NCBI GenBank assembly: GCA_024500155.1
Contig: CM044859.1
Coordinates: forward strand, 47,042,003 to 47,106,002
Origin: Chenopodium formosanum
Taxonomy: Eukaryota; Streptophyta; Magnoliopsida; Caryophyllales; Amaranthaceae
Direction: 5' to 3'
Length of the DNA: 64,000 nt
The translations under genes were made by a program, and so were the position numbers. The notes below the pieces were generated by a model. It was not told the origin of the DNA, ran no database searches, and was given only the letters and a program-made list of their open reading frames with translations. The first letter of the stretch is position 1; each line of letters begins with the position of its first letter. This document shows positions 32,447 to 44,025 of this stretch, one piece after another.

Positions 32447-34188
32447 CTATTGGCCACTAGGGCCGGCACTACCATCACCCACATCCCAACCTCCGGTATA
32501 ACCGTGAAGGAACCCATAGCGACCCTTGAAAAGGTCAAGTTGAGATGTGGATAATTGATCAAAAGGCTCCGGTTGCATATAGAGCTCGGGGTGAGTGGGG
32601 TGAACATAGTAGTAGTCGGGGTCACCCCGATAATCACTCCTCTCCGAGACCCGGCAGTCATAATGACTGGAGTCATCTAGGAAGTAACGCCTTGGCTCAT
32701 CGGGGTTTTTAACCCCGGGCCAGTATGGGTACGTGGGGAGATTGTCACCACCCCTAGATGGCACCGGCCCTTATTAGGGCAGCACATAAGGGTAGTTCAC
32801 CAGAGGGGTGACCTCCCCCCTACGCACACTAGCGTCATATAGGGCGCTAGTTTGAAAAGACAAAGTTTGATGGTTCGAATACATACCTTGCATGCTCAAT
32901 TGCATGCGCTCCATATGCTCACGCATAGCCTCCATCTCACGGAGATATGCATCTCCTTGGTAGTCTTGTTGGTGATGTTGTTGTCTTCTTCTTCCTCTTT
33001 GTTGCGGTTGTTAATGTTGTTGCTCATCTTCATCTTCTTCATCTTCACCACCTTCTCCTTCTCCACCCTCATTATCATGCTCATCATCATCGTTCTCATC
33101 ACCATCATCCTCCTTCATAACATTCTCAACCCTCCCATTATCCTCAGGAATCCTCCAAACAATCCTAGCCTCTTGAGTGATTGAGGTGGCAGCTGGGTTT
33201 GGAAGCATACAATGGACACATTTTGCACTAGCCAAGAGTACCCACCGTTTCCCTTAGTCTTAGAAATGAAGCGCAAGGTTTTAAGTTGCTTCATATCCAA
33301 AAACATGTCTTCACTCTTTCCTATCGAAGTGCAAGACCTCAAGAAACGCTCTTGCTTGAAATAATACACCAATCTAGTAATCATACCACCACAATGAATC
33401 TCACCCGTCTTCTTCCCAGTGGCGATCAACTTACAACAATTCATGAAAAGATACCCAAAATTCAACCTTGGCCCTAAATCCGGCCTTGTAGACATCCAAA
33501 GCACCAAAAGCTCCTCCCTCGAAAGCTTCCCAAGATCTTGCTTACTAAACACAGTATACCCAAGAATCCGATGGAGAATACGAAGAGCCGGGTGAATGAT
33601 CTCGCTAGCAAGCGATTCCTTAGAGTCAAACGACCTTTTCCTAGATATGTCTCTCCACCAAGAAACCTCATTGTAATCGGTCCTTTAAAGGGCAACCAAG
33701 GGCTCAAAGATGTCGGTATTTGGGTTGAAACCAAGGGCTTTGTTGAATTCCGCAAGGTTCATTGTATGCTTGGAATTGAAAAGTTGAAAAGAGATGATGT
33801 AGTCGGTATCCCCCGTCATATTAAACTCAAAGGTGGAGAAAAATTCAATGCATGGTTCCAAATAAGTTCGAGGGGATGACTTTACAAACTCATCCAAACC
33901 AAGATTACGGAGAAAAATGTTAAGATCGGCATCAATACACAATTTTACCATATCCTCGGGAAAATAGTTGCGGGACGGTCTAAATTTCCGAGATTTCATT
34001 TTATTATAGATAGGGGTGTGTTTAGCCCGGTTATGAAATTTGAGAGCGGGTAAAGGAGGAGGTGGGGCATTATCTAGAGTAGTTTGGTTTTGAGGGGGTT
34101 CGGTGTTTGAAGGTTGGCCACGAGAGAATTCCCCGGGGGATTGGTTTGAACTTCTCTTGCTACTCTTAACTCTCCTCAACAAATCCAT
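32447..34188 (-). pseudogene. Athila E env-position ORF (ATHILA ORF-1 type)
   Basis: Begins at an ATG at 34188 (MDLLRRVKSSKRS). N-terminal low-complexity region with Gln/Pro, then the conserved ATHILA region: FHNRAKHTPIYNKMKSRKF, LGLDEFVKSSPRTYLEP, FFSTFEF, FQLFNSKHTMNLAEFNKALG. Then LGKLSREELLVLWM and HCGGMITRLVYYFKQE. The C-terminal half has an acidic Glu/Asp run, a Gln/Arg run, a heptad-like segment (REMEAMREHMERMQ) and a Tyr/Pro-rich end (PYWPGVKNPDEPRRYF). Broken by a stop near 33683, shifts near 33490 and 33230, and two stops near 33020 and 32775. No signal peptide or clear membrane segment. It matches B's ORF at 54109 throughout. Confidence 0.82.
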
Positions 34189-34306
34189 AGTTTCAAGCTC
34201 AACCAATACAATGAATCACAAAGAAAACCCAAATTCAACACTACCACTAACGTGAACAAACCTCCTTTCACAAGACCACCCAAAACCACCACAAACTACA
34301 AAGTAC

Positions 34307-34519
34307 CTATTACAAGCATCAAACAACCAAAAATCCAACAACAACCAACAATATTAACAATCTATCACAAAAAAGTAGCACAAAAACATCCAAAATATTT
34401 CCAAAACCACCATACAAACAACCAAAAACATCATACTTAACCATAATCAAGGCCACTCACAACCAATGCATAAAAATCAATTGAAATTGACAAAAATAAA
34501 ACAAAGATGAGAAGTATAC
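34307..34519 (-). other. Possible intron in env-like leader of E
   Basis: On the minus strand, GTATAC (GT at 34519-34518) to TTGTAATAG (AG at 34308-34307), 213 bases, T-rich. The B element has the same borders 212 bases apart (53782-53993). Removal would shorten the leader before the env-position ATG. Spliced env-class transcripts have been reported for barley Bagy-2, an Athila relative; here it is inference from consensus. Confidence 0.4.
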
Positions 34520-35393
34520 CAAAATTGAAGACTCAAAGCAAGCACAAAACCGAGTAGACTCGAAAGACCCGAAGAAAACCACGAGAAAGAAGAGCAAACT
34601 TGATGAAAATGGAGTATGAAGGAAGTTTGGTTGGAATTGTAAGAGAAAATAAGGATGAATTTGAGTAAAATTGAGTGAAAGAGATGATTTGGGGGTTAGG
34701 GTTTGAGAGGAGGAAGAGAGAGAATGGGGAAAATGAAGAGTGAATGGGAAAATAAGAGAGGAGAGAGAAAGAGAGAGGAACCGGCCAAATAACACCCAGA
34801 TCCCCGCGCCCTCTCTCGATAAAGCCGCGCTCGCTTTAGTTTTGCCGCGCCCGCGGAGAGACCGCGGAGCAACCGCGGAAAGTTTCTTGAAAATCCGGAT
34901 TTTTCTTACCTGTCCAGGGGCCGCGCCCTCTCTATATCTCCCGCGCCCGCTCCAAACTTGCCGCGCCCACGGAGAGACCGCGAAGAGGCCGCGGAGAGTT
35001 CCTGATCCAATTTTAGAAAATTAGCCGCGTCCTCTCTGAATTTCCCCCGCGCTCTCTCTAAGGAATCCGCGCCCGCGGAGAGACCGCGGAGAGCTACAGA
35101 TCCAATTCCCACTATTGAAAGCAATGGCACCCGAGGCCTCTCCAAGCCCGCGGGGTGCCCTCTCCCCTGCACTCTAAAACCTCTTATCACCCTCACAAAT
35201 ACATTTAGTCCATATATGATGAATGAAGGCTCCCTACAAAACAAACCAAAAACACAAGAAAGGGGGTAAGAGCAAAAATCAACAAAAAACCAAAAATAAA
35301 AGAAAGAAAGGAAAAGAGAGTAAAGGTGAGAATCCGGGTTGCCTCCCGTAAGCGCTTTTGTTTAACGTCATTAGCTCGACGTTACCACCCCAC
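34520..35393 (-). promoter_or_regulatory. GC-rich and CT-rich leader before env-like ORF of E
   Basis: Non-coding. Minus-strand order: a GC-rich block (plus 34795-35165) with many CCGCGG and GAGAGGGCGCGG-like words, then a CT-rich tract with CCTCCTCTCAAACCCTAACC (34680-34790). The GC-rich block resembles the U3 block of E's own LTR. It looks like a plant promoter and 5' untranslated leader but lacks a clear TATA box. Confidence 0.4.
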
Positions 35394-37010
35394 TCAAGGT
35401 GGTTTGAAAAGAATCATTTTATGAATAAGGCCAACAAAGACTCCATCAAAATATTTCTTAAGCCGATGACCATTAACCTTGAAAGAAGATGAGGAATCCA
35501 AAGGAGAAATCTCCACGGTGCCATTAGCAAAAACATCTTTCACCAAAAAAGGACCACTCCATTTTGACATGAGCTTTCCGGGAAATAACTTCATTCTCGA
35601 GTGGTAGAGGAGGATTTTATCACCCACACAAAACTCCTTCTTTTCAATAAGCTTATCATGAGCTTCTTTGGAACGAGCTTTGTAGGTGCTAGCACAGTCG
35701 TAAGCATCAAGTCTAAGCTCCTCTAGCTCATGAAGGTCCAACCACCTTTTCTCCCTCGCACTTTCTAAATCAAAGTTTATCTTTTTGATTGCCCATAAAG
35801 CACGGTGTTCAAGCTCCACCAGGAGATGGAAAGACTTGCCATAGACAAGGCAATATGGAGTGGTACCAATAGGCATCTCGAAAGCCGTCCTATAAGCCCA
35901 AAGAGCATCATCTAACTTGCCCGACCAATCCTTTCTATTCCTTACAACCGTCTTCTCAAGAATGAGCTTTATTTGACGATTGGAGACCTCGACTTGGCCA
36001 CTCGATTGAGGATGATATGGAAGGCCGAACCGTTGATGCACTCCATGTTTCCTCAACATCTTTTGGAAGGCATTGTGAACAAAATAAGATCCGTTATCGC
36101 TTATCACAGCCTTAGGTACGCCAAACCTTGGGAAGATGATTTTGTTGAACAACTTCAACACTACTTTGTGGTCATTAGTATGGGAGGCAATGGCCTCAAC
36201 CCATTTAGAAACATAGTCCACAGCCACAAGTATGAATTGATTACCATATGAAGATGGGAATGGTCCCATGAAGTCAATCCCCCAAACATCGAACACCTCT
36301 AACTCAAGAATGGGCTGTTGAGGCATCTCATTCCTCTTGGAGATATTCCCAACCCTTTGACATCGGTCGCATGACTTCACAAACCCCCATGAATCTTTAA
36401 AGAGATGCGGCCACCACAAACCACATTGAAGAACCTTAGTGGCGGTTTTTGAAACGCTCATATGACCGCCACTTGGATCCGAATGACACATCTTTAGAAC
36501 ACTTGGAACCTCTTCATTCGGGACACAACACCGAAGCAAGCCATCCACCCCACGTTTATACAAGATTGGTTCATCCAACAAGTAATGTCTTGCCTCCCTC
36601 TTGAGCTTCTTCTTTTGGTTCTTGGAGAAAGAAGGTGGAAACTCCCCACATGCTAGAAAGTTCACCAAGTCGGCATACCATGGGAGATCCTTAACCTTTA
36701 TGGCATACAAGACATCATCAAGCATTCTATCTTCAATTGGTAGACCATCATCATGAATTTGATCACCCTCAAGGTGAGAGAGATGGTCCGCCACAACATT
36801 TTCCCCACCCTTCTTATCCCTAATCTCTATTTCAAAAGTTTGTAATTCAAGAACCCAATGAATCAACCTCGGCCTGGACTCTTTCTTGGCAAAGAGATAT
36901 TTGAGAGCCGCATGATCCGTGAAGACAATGGTCTTGGAACCCAACAAATAACACCGGAATTTCTCGAAAGAGTGAACAATGGCCAAGAATTCTTTTTTCG
37001 TTGTTGTGTA
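35394..37010 (-). pseudogene. Athila E RNase H end and integrase
   Basis: A 530-codon open frame on the minus strand (36986-35394). RNase H end: FTDHAALKYLF and ENVVADHLSHLEGD. Integrase: zinc region CHSDPSGGHMSV...SCDRCQ, catalytic GIDFMGPFPSS, VISDNGSYF and Glu in GQVEVSNRQIK, all three acids kept; C-terminal LFPGKLMSKWSGPFLV and FKVNGHRLKKYF, stop at 35394. This is the best-preserved integrase in the window, yet it is joined to RT only through a frameshift near 37010, so no full polyprotein is made. No chromodomain. Confidence 0.9.
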
Positions 37011-38313
37011 TTATTTTGAGCCCCATTAAGTGTCTTAGACATATAGTAAATGACATAAATCTTCTTGTCCACATGTTGTCCCAAAACACCTCCAATCGCC
37101 CAATCACTAGCATCACACATCAATTCAAAGGGTAGATCCCATCTTGGGGCTTGAACAATGGGGGTAGAGATTAGGGCCTTCTTCAATCTATTAAATGCTT
37201 CCAAGCATTTATCATCAAAAACGAACTCAACATCTTTTTGAAGAAGATCATTAAGGGGCTAGGCAATGAGTGAGAAATCCTTGATGAATCTTCTATAGAA
37301 ACCCGCATGACCCAAAAATGATCTCACTCCCTTGACATTCACCAGAGGTGGAAGCTTCTCAATAACCTCAATTTTGGCCTTATCCACCTCTATTCCTTTA
37401 TGAGAGATCTTACGCCCAAGCACTATCCCTTCCTTCACCATAAAATGGCATTTCTCCCTATTCAATACAAGATTAACCTTTATACACCGAGCCAAACATT
37501 TCTCAAGATTAACTAGGCACTCTTCAAATGAAACCCCACTTACGGAGAAATCATCCATAAACACCTCCATTTCTTCCTCCAACATGTCTCCAAAAATGCT
37601 CATCATGCATCTTTGGAAAGTTGCGGGGGCATTACAAAGGCCAAAGGGCATTATCCTATAGGCAAAGATCCCATAGGGGCATGTAAATGTTGTCTTCTCT
37701 TGATCTTCGGGGTAGATTGGAATTTGGAAAAATCCCGAATAGCCATCAAGGAAGCAATAGAACTTGTGCCTTGTTAGTCTCTCTAACATTGGATCAATGA
37801 ATGGAAGAGGAAGTGATCCTTTTTTGTGGATGTATTTAGACGTCTACAGTCTATACACATCCTCCAACCGGTGACCGTCCTAGTTGGAATGAGCTCACCA
37901 CTCTCATTCTTGACTACGGTCATACCCCCCTTCTTAGGAACGACATGAACGGGAGAAATCCACCTAGAGCTTGAGATGGGGAATATAATTCCCGCATCCA
38001 AGAGCTTGGTGATCTCTTTTTTCACCACCTCTCCCATTTGAGGGTGTAGCTTTCTTTGTCGTTCAATAGAAGGAAGGGTGCCTTCTTTAAGAGTTATGTG
38101 GTGCGTACACAAAGCAGGGCTTATACCTTTAAGATCATCGATAATATAGCCTAAAGCACCTTGGTGCTTTCTCAAGACACAACATAACGCTTAAGCTTGG
38201 CTCTCGCTTAAAAATGCACTAACAATTACGGGGTAAGTTGAATTTGGGCCTAAGAATTCATACCTAAGGTGTGATGGTAGAGGTTTGAGCTCTACCATAG
38301 GCACACCTTTACC
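37011..38313 (-). pseudogene. Athila E reverse transcriptase and RNase H start
   Basis: Minus strand. RT runs 38175-37783 and 37789-37259 in two frames (shift near 37795). Motif A reads FLDGYSG with the catalytic Asp intact (plus 37745-37747), and FMDD is intact (plus 37550-37555). RNase H starts CDASDWAIGGVLG. Stops: TAA near 38312 (Glu in relatives), TAA near 38192 (Gln in relatives) and TAG at 37259-37261. A shift at about 37010 leads into the integrase frame. Of the three Athila RTs here it is the only one with an intact catalytic triad. Confidence 0.9.
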
Positions 38314-41103
38314 TTATTTTGTTGCGGCCGCTTGCAAAGCTTCATGGCTTGAGATCTTCAAGCACAATTGTTCATCCACTTCTTCCATGCTTCCATTAAG
38401 CAATTCCTCATACAATGCTACCTCCTTGCATGGTACACCTAGCTTGTCTTTGTTCAACAAAACATTCTCAAGAGCATTGTTAGAGGTGAGAAAGTGCTCA
38501 TGCATGGAAGACACAACATGATCAAGACAGTCAATTATCATGCAATTTTCAAGAGAAGAACTTGGATATTTCATGCTTTCATTTAAATCGAATTCTATGA
38601 CCTCATCTCCTACCTTAAGGGAAATCTTTGCACACTTAACATATATCATAGCACCCGAGGTAGCAAGAAAGGGTCTACCTAGAATAATTGGAATGGTAGC
38701 ATCTTCATCCATTTCTAAAACAACAAAATCCACCGGGAATACAAACTTCCCAAGCCTCAATGGAACATCTTCCACTTTACCTTTTGGAAACTTGATTGAC
38801 CTATCGGCTAGTTGCAAGGTAATGTTAGAAGATAAGAGTTCCCCTAGATCAAGTCTTTGATAAACCGAATATGGCATTAAGCTTACACTAGCTCCTAAGT
38901 CACATAAGGCATTATCAAATTGCATCTTGTTAATAGCACAAGGGATGGAAAAGTTTCCAGGGTCTTTCAACTTGGGTGGCATTTTGTTCATGATGATCGC
39001 ACTACAATTTTCAGTCAAATTGATTGTCTCCACAACATCACAAGTCTTCTTTCCGCTCAAAATATCTTTGAGGAATTTGGCATAATTAGGCATTTGATTT
39101 ATCACATCGGTGAAAGGTAGAGAAAGGTGAAGTTGTTTGAGCATATCAATAAACCTCCCAAATTGCTCATCTAATTTGTGTCTCATGAATTTTTGGGGAT
39201 AAGGGAGCTTGGGTTTCACAATCTCTTTCTCTACTCTCACCTCTCTTGGTGTCTCAACCACAACCTCATCTAAAGATGATGTACTTCCCTCATTCTCAAC
39301 CAAAACTTCCTTAGGGACCTCCTTGTTATCACTCCTCCTAGGCAATCTCTCCTCAAGAACCTTACCACTCCTTGGTACAATAGCGTTCACGGGTTTCTTG
39401 GGATCTAGGCCTTGGGAGGGTAAAGAAGAAGGGCTTGCTTGGTCTTTCAAAGCACTAGCAAGTTGAGAAATTTGGTTTTCGAGCATTTTGTTGTGGGTCA
39501 TCATTTCATTGAACTTCTTGTCACTAACGGCCATATATGTGTTCAACAACTTGGTTTGATTTTCAATTATTTCCTCCAAATTGGTCCTAGAAGAAGATTG
39601 TGAATAGGAATTTTCACCTTGAGTCTTTGGAACAAATCTGGGTGGGGGACCTCTTTGAGAATTATTTTGAAAATTTCCCCTACCTTGATTGTTCCAATTA
39701 CCCCTATTTTGATTTGGACCATAACCTTGATTATGGTTTCCACTACCTTGGTTATGATTTCCATAACTTTGGTTTTGATTACCATAATTTTGGTTTTGAT
39801 TTTTACTAGTATAACCTTGATTGTTATAGTTGCCACGAGAACTTTGGTTCTCTTGGTTCCTATAACCACCACCTTGGTTACAATTGTCAAAATTACCTTG
39901 GTTTTGGTAATTCCTATTCCATTGACCTCTTTGATTATCAAACCTTTGCACATTATTATTTGACACATAATTCACATGCTCACTCTCACTATTATCAAAA
40001 TCATCGCCACATTCCGGAGAAGCATGAGGACAATTACAAGAGTCATGATCATAAGATCCACATGCATCACAAAACAAGAAACCACTAGGAATATTATTTA
40101 AAGAGGGAGGGGGTTGAGAGTTAGAAAAGGTACCTCTCCCCTTAAATTGGGAGGGAGAATTCGAAGCTTGAGAAGGAAAGGAACCTTCCAACTTGGCCTT
40201 GATTGCGGTCATTTATTTCCCCAAGTTTGTCATTTATGAGGATAAGTTGTTGATCGCATTTAGATGGTCTATAGAGTACACCGAAGAACCACTCTTGGTA
40301 GTTGAATCCCTCTCACCATCTTGCCAATCTCTATAGTACTTAACCACGTCCTCTATAATGTCCACCACTTCTTCTTCCGTCTGATTCATTATGGGACCTC
40401 CGGCACCCCCATCAAGGCATGATTTGCCTTGAGGACTTAGGCCACCATAGAAAATTTGAATGACTTGATAGGTAGGAATTCCGTGGTGGGGACATTCCCT
40501 TTGATACTCTTTATACCTCTCCCATGCTTTGTAGAGGCTTTCATTAGGTCTTTGCTTGAACCCTTGAATCAAAGCTCTAGCCTCTGCCGTTTTCTTTTGT
40601 GAGTAGAATCGGGACAAGAATTCCTTGGTGACTTCGTCCCATGTTCGAAGGGAATTTTGCTTTACCTCCTTATCCAACCACTCTAAGGCTCGGACTATGA
40701 GAGAAAATGGAAACAACTTTAGCCAGATGAATTCTTGAGAAACTCCGTTCACTTTGATAGTGTTGCAATACTTTTCGAACTCCTTGAGATGGTTCAACGG
40801 ACTCTCATTCTTAGCTCCGCTATATTGTCTCCTTTCGATCAAAGCGATCATAGCCGGCCTAATTTCGAAGTCATTCGCCGGTGTTGTAGGTGGAGCAATT
40901 CCACTCTCAAACTTGTACGCACCGGGAATTCCCAATTCTTTCAAAGCAACTCTTGGTAGATCTCCCATGCTTAGTTCCTCTTCAAATCCTTCTTCGCTTG
41001 AAGAACTAAATTCAAAGGATCGACTAGCAACTCTTCTCCTCGAAAGAGTCCTTTCGATTTCCGAGACAAAAGGCACAATGGATCGATCACGAGCTCTATG
41101 CAT
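38314..41103 (-). pseudogene. Athila E gag and protease
   Basis: Gag from 41103 (MHRARDRSIVPF): gag core LKLFPFSLIVRALEWLDKE, FLSRFYSQKKTAEARALIQ and CPHHGIPTYQVIQIFYGG, to a TAA at 40234. Two TAA codons (40234 and about 40213) precede a 632-codon frame, 40212-38314, with a good CCHC knuckle (CDACGSYDHDSCNC, C-X2-C-X4-H-X4-C), a long N/Q/G/Y-rich tract with RGN and NQ motifs (about residues 75-190), a coiled linker, then protease CDLGASVSLMPY and IPIILGRPFL. Gag packages RNA; protease matures the polyprotein. The two stops are single-base changes from Gln and Glu codons. Confidence 0.9.
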
Positions 41104-41229
41104 GCAAAACTTAATGAAAATATTAGTAGCATAACTACAAATGTAGCCTTAAGAAACAAAATCTTTTTGTATTTTTTTTTCAATTAAAATAAAATAGACT
41201 TAACAACTAAAGCTAAGCACCAATTTCAC

Positions 41230-41247
41230 TCCCCGGCAACGGCGCCA
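41230..41247 (-). promoter_or_regulatory. Primer-binding site, tRNA-Asp type (E)
   Basis: Minus strand TGGCGCCGTTGCCGGGGA, unmutated, three bases inside the LTR end at 41251. Confidence 0.93.
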
Positions 41248-41250
41248 TTT

Positions 41251-42836
41251 TGATAAAGGAATAAACTAGTCGTTAATAGCCTATCCCAAAATCAAACACT
41301 ATTTATAAAATCCTAAACAAACCTAAAACAAGTATAGGTAAGTATAGGGTCGAACCCAAAGGAGTTAGTTTGTGTTATCTTTAGCCTAAATCAAGCTATT
41401 TCGGAGATTGAAGAGAGAAAATTATTGGTGTTATGATATTAAAATTAGACAAATCAAGTAATTCAAAAAGCTAAATGCTAGGGATATTGGTTCCACATGC
41501 TAATTCAATAATCATGCTAATCGACAATTTCTTCGTTTGATTCAAACATTGCAAAGGACAAACAATAGTAGCAATCAAAAGAGTTCAAGAGCTATCTCCT
41601 AGAGGCCAAACTAGGGGTCACTATGAATGGCTAATCAAGGAAATTCACAATCAAACTCAATCAATTAAAGAAAATCTCAAATTGATTGGTCATGTCATTA
41701 AGAAATGCAATGCAATCTAGATTAATCTTACAGGTTGATCATTCCTAATCTTATTAATCACATGCAAAACTATGTCAACCAATTTAATTGCAACAATTTA
41801 ATCAATCAAAGATCATCAACTAGCACAAATTATCAATCAAGCATGCTTCTTCTTCTCCCTAACAACTAATCTACTCACTAATCATGGTGTAACTCAAGAA
41901 CAAATCCCTAGACTTAGCATTGATCATCATTCTAAACCAAAATCAAGAGAAAGCAATATCAACTACAATATCCAATTCAAATCCAAGCAATACAAACAAT
42001 CAAAGATGAAACTAAATCAATCAAGTAAGAGATGAACTAGAAAGAGAAAATCTTACTAACATTAATGATTGAAAATGAAGAAATCCAAGCTCAATTGATC
42101 CAATGTTGAAATACACATCCAATACCAAGAACTTCTCTCTAACTTCTCTCTCTAAAATTTAGCTAATGAAAATTATCTAAAAGTTATCCTAAAAAAAAAA
42201 GAATTACAAGTGTATTTATAGGCAAAGAAGAAAAACAGGATTCCCGCGCCCTCTCCAATAAACCCCGCGCCCGCGGAAAAATGGGTACGGAACCCATTAA
42301 AAATTCTGCGGCCTTCCGAGGCAACACCCGCGCCCGTGGGTCTTCTAACCCGCGCCCGCGGCATAAGCGCGGCGAATCCCCTGCTCCCAAAGGATGATCA
42401 AAGGGCCACGGTCTCTCTGGTACGAGCGGGCTCTCCAATTTATCCGCGCCCGCGGCCAGACCACGGAGAGTTCCTGGTCGAAATATGCCACTTTTATGTA
42501 TATGAGCCCGCGCCCGCGGCAGACTGGCAGGGCTTGATGCCCTCTATGAGCCCTCTCCAAGCCGATTATTTCCTCCTTGCTTAGTCAATATAGCCCATCT
42601 TGATTCTCTTGCAGAGAAAAATCCTATGTACCTACAAAAAACAAACAACGAAAAGGAATAAAAGGTAAAAAGAACCAAATAAAAGGAAAACACGAAGAAA
42701 ACACGAAAAACACAAGGAAAGAAAAAAAGAAAGGAATTAAAGGAAAAAGCACCAAAAATAAGATAAGAAAGCATAAAAAGGAAGATGAAATCATCCTAAA
42801 AGACTACCCTATGAGTGCCATAAATGACACTCATCA
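41251..42836 (-). repeat. 5' LTR of Athila E
   Basis: 1586 bases, TGATGAGTGTCATTTATGG...CCTTTATCA on the minus strand. GC-rich U3 block at 42240-42560 with repeated CCGCGCCCGCGG words, TATA box TATAAATA at plus 42213-42220. It is about 40 bases longer than the 3' copy, mostly near 42600. No gene. Confidence 0.95.
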
Positions 42837-42841
42837 CCAGC

Positions 42842-44025
42842 ATTTTAACCGTAGAGCCAGACGCCAGCATTGACGTCAGGCGCTACAGCTAAAAGCTGGC
42901 GCCAGTCTCTGGGCGCCAACTTCCCCCAATACCGAGCCAGAAATATGTGTTCTAATTTTGACCGGTTTTTCGTATTGTTTGCTCGATCCTACTTCTTGAT
43001 TGAATTTTTTCTCACTTTTCCGAAACCCATATGTGTTCTACATATGGACATAACCCTCTGGGAATTCATGCTCCATCTACCTTATTGAACGCTCCGTGCA
43101 ACAAAGGGTACATCCGAGATTGTTGAATTCACCAAACCATGGAAGCGAGTTTTTTCTAAAACTCGCGGTGTCCCATCCACTCGCGCCAACCCTTCACGGT
43201 TAGGCTTCCGCGCGGTGCATCCAGACAATTAACCATGGACCCTCTACTGACTAAACCATATCCCAAACTTTAGAGAACTAGAGCCATGGTTAGGTTGCAA
43301 ACTCATTGCATCATATTGTGCCTACTTGACTAATTGTGCATTATTTGTTGTGCATACTCTATGTGATTTTTCCTAACCGTTTGTTTGACTTGTGTTAAGA
43401 CTAAATAAACTAATTAATGACTAAAGGACTTTATTTTATTAATTAATTAATTAATTAATTATAGCTAATAAGTATACCTAAAATTGAGTCATAGTTCCTT
43501 TAAGTCAACCCGGATTTTTATTCCCGTATATTGCCCAATTATCAACTTGTTTTGGTCATATCTGGAGTTCTAGAAAGAACTACAAGTTTTAAAACCTATG
43601 GATCTGTAGCCCCAAGTTTTATCTTTAATTTGGCGTTGGTTTCATTTAAATCAGAGTCACAGATCAAAAGTTATAACTAAAATACCACAGCCTATCCAGT
43701 TTAATGCATATACGTGAGGTCTTAACTTAGTCTTTGCTTGAGTCTAGTCACATAGTCTAGCCACATGGTCATGACACGAGTCTTAACATGTAACCTACAC
43801 TAACTAGTCTTAGCACACACTTTTTACATACTCTTTCCACACCATGACCATGTCTTAGGTTCATGCATGAGTCGGTCTTTTCCGTCATTTGAGTTGGGGG
43901 TACATTCTATTCCTAATTCTTCATATCCCTCCATCTACATCATTTTTCCTTCATATTCTATTCCATTTTTCTTCACTTCCTCCATCCATTGCATGTTGAA
44001 TAAAGTTTGAGTCAAATAATTAACA
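42842..44025 (+). other. Leader of D, second piece
   Basis: Non-coding, 1.2 kb. It opens with a cluster of GACGCC, GACGTC, GGCGCC motifs (42842-42930) related to the LTR palindrome, and has a TTAA microsatellite at 43436-43461. No gene seen. Confidence 0.65.

Larger units (their letters stand above)
28621..42836 (-). mobile_element. Athila element E, complete, minus strand
   Basis: 14,216 bases on the minus strand: 5' LTR 42836-41251, primer site, gag-protease, RT-RNase H, integrase, env-position ORF, polypurine tract and 3' LTR 30168-28621. Perfect target duplication CCAGC at 28616-28620 and 42837-42841. It is the innermost of the nest and so the youngest insertion here. LTRs differ at about five of the first 180 bases. 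Coding regions still carry several stops and frameshifts, so E was already defective or has decayed. Confidence 0.96.
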
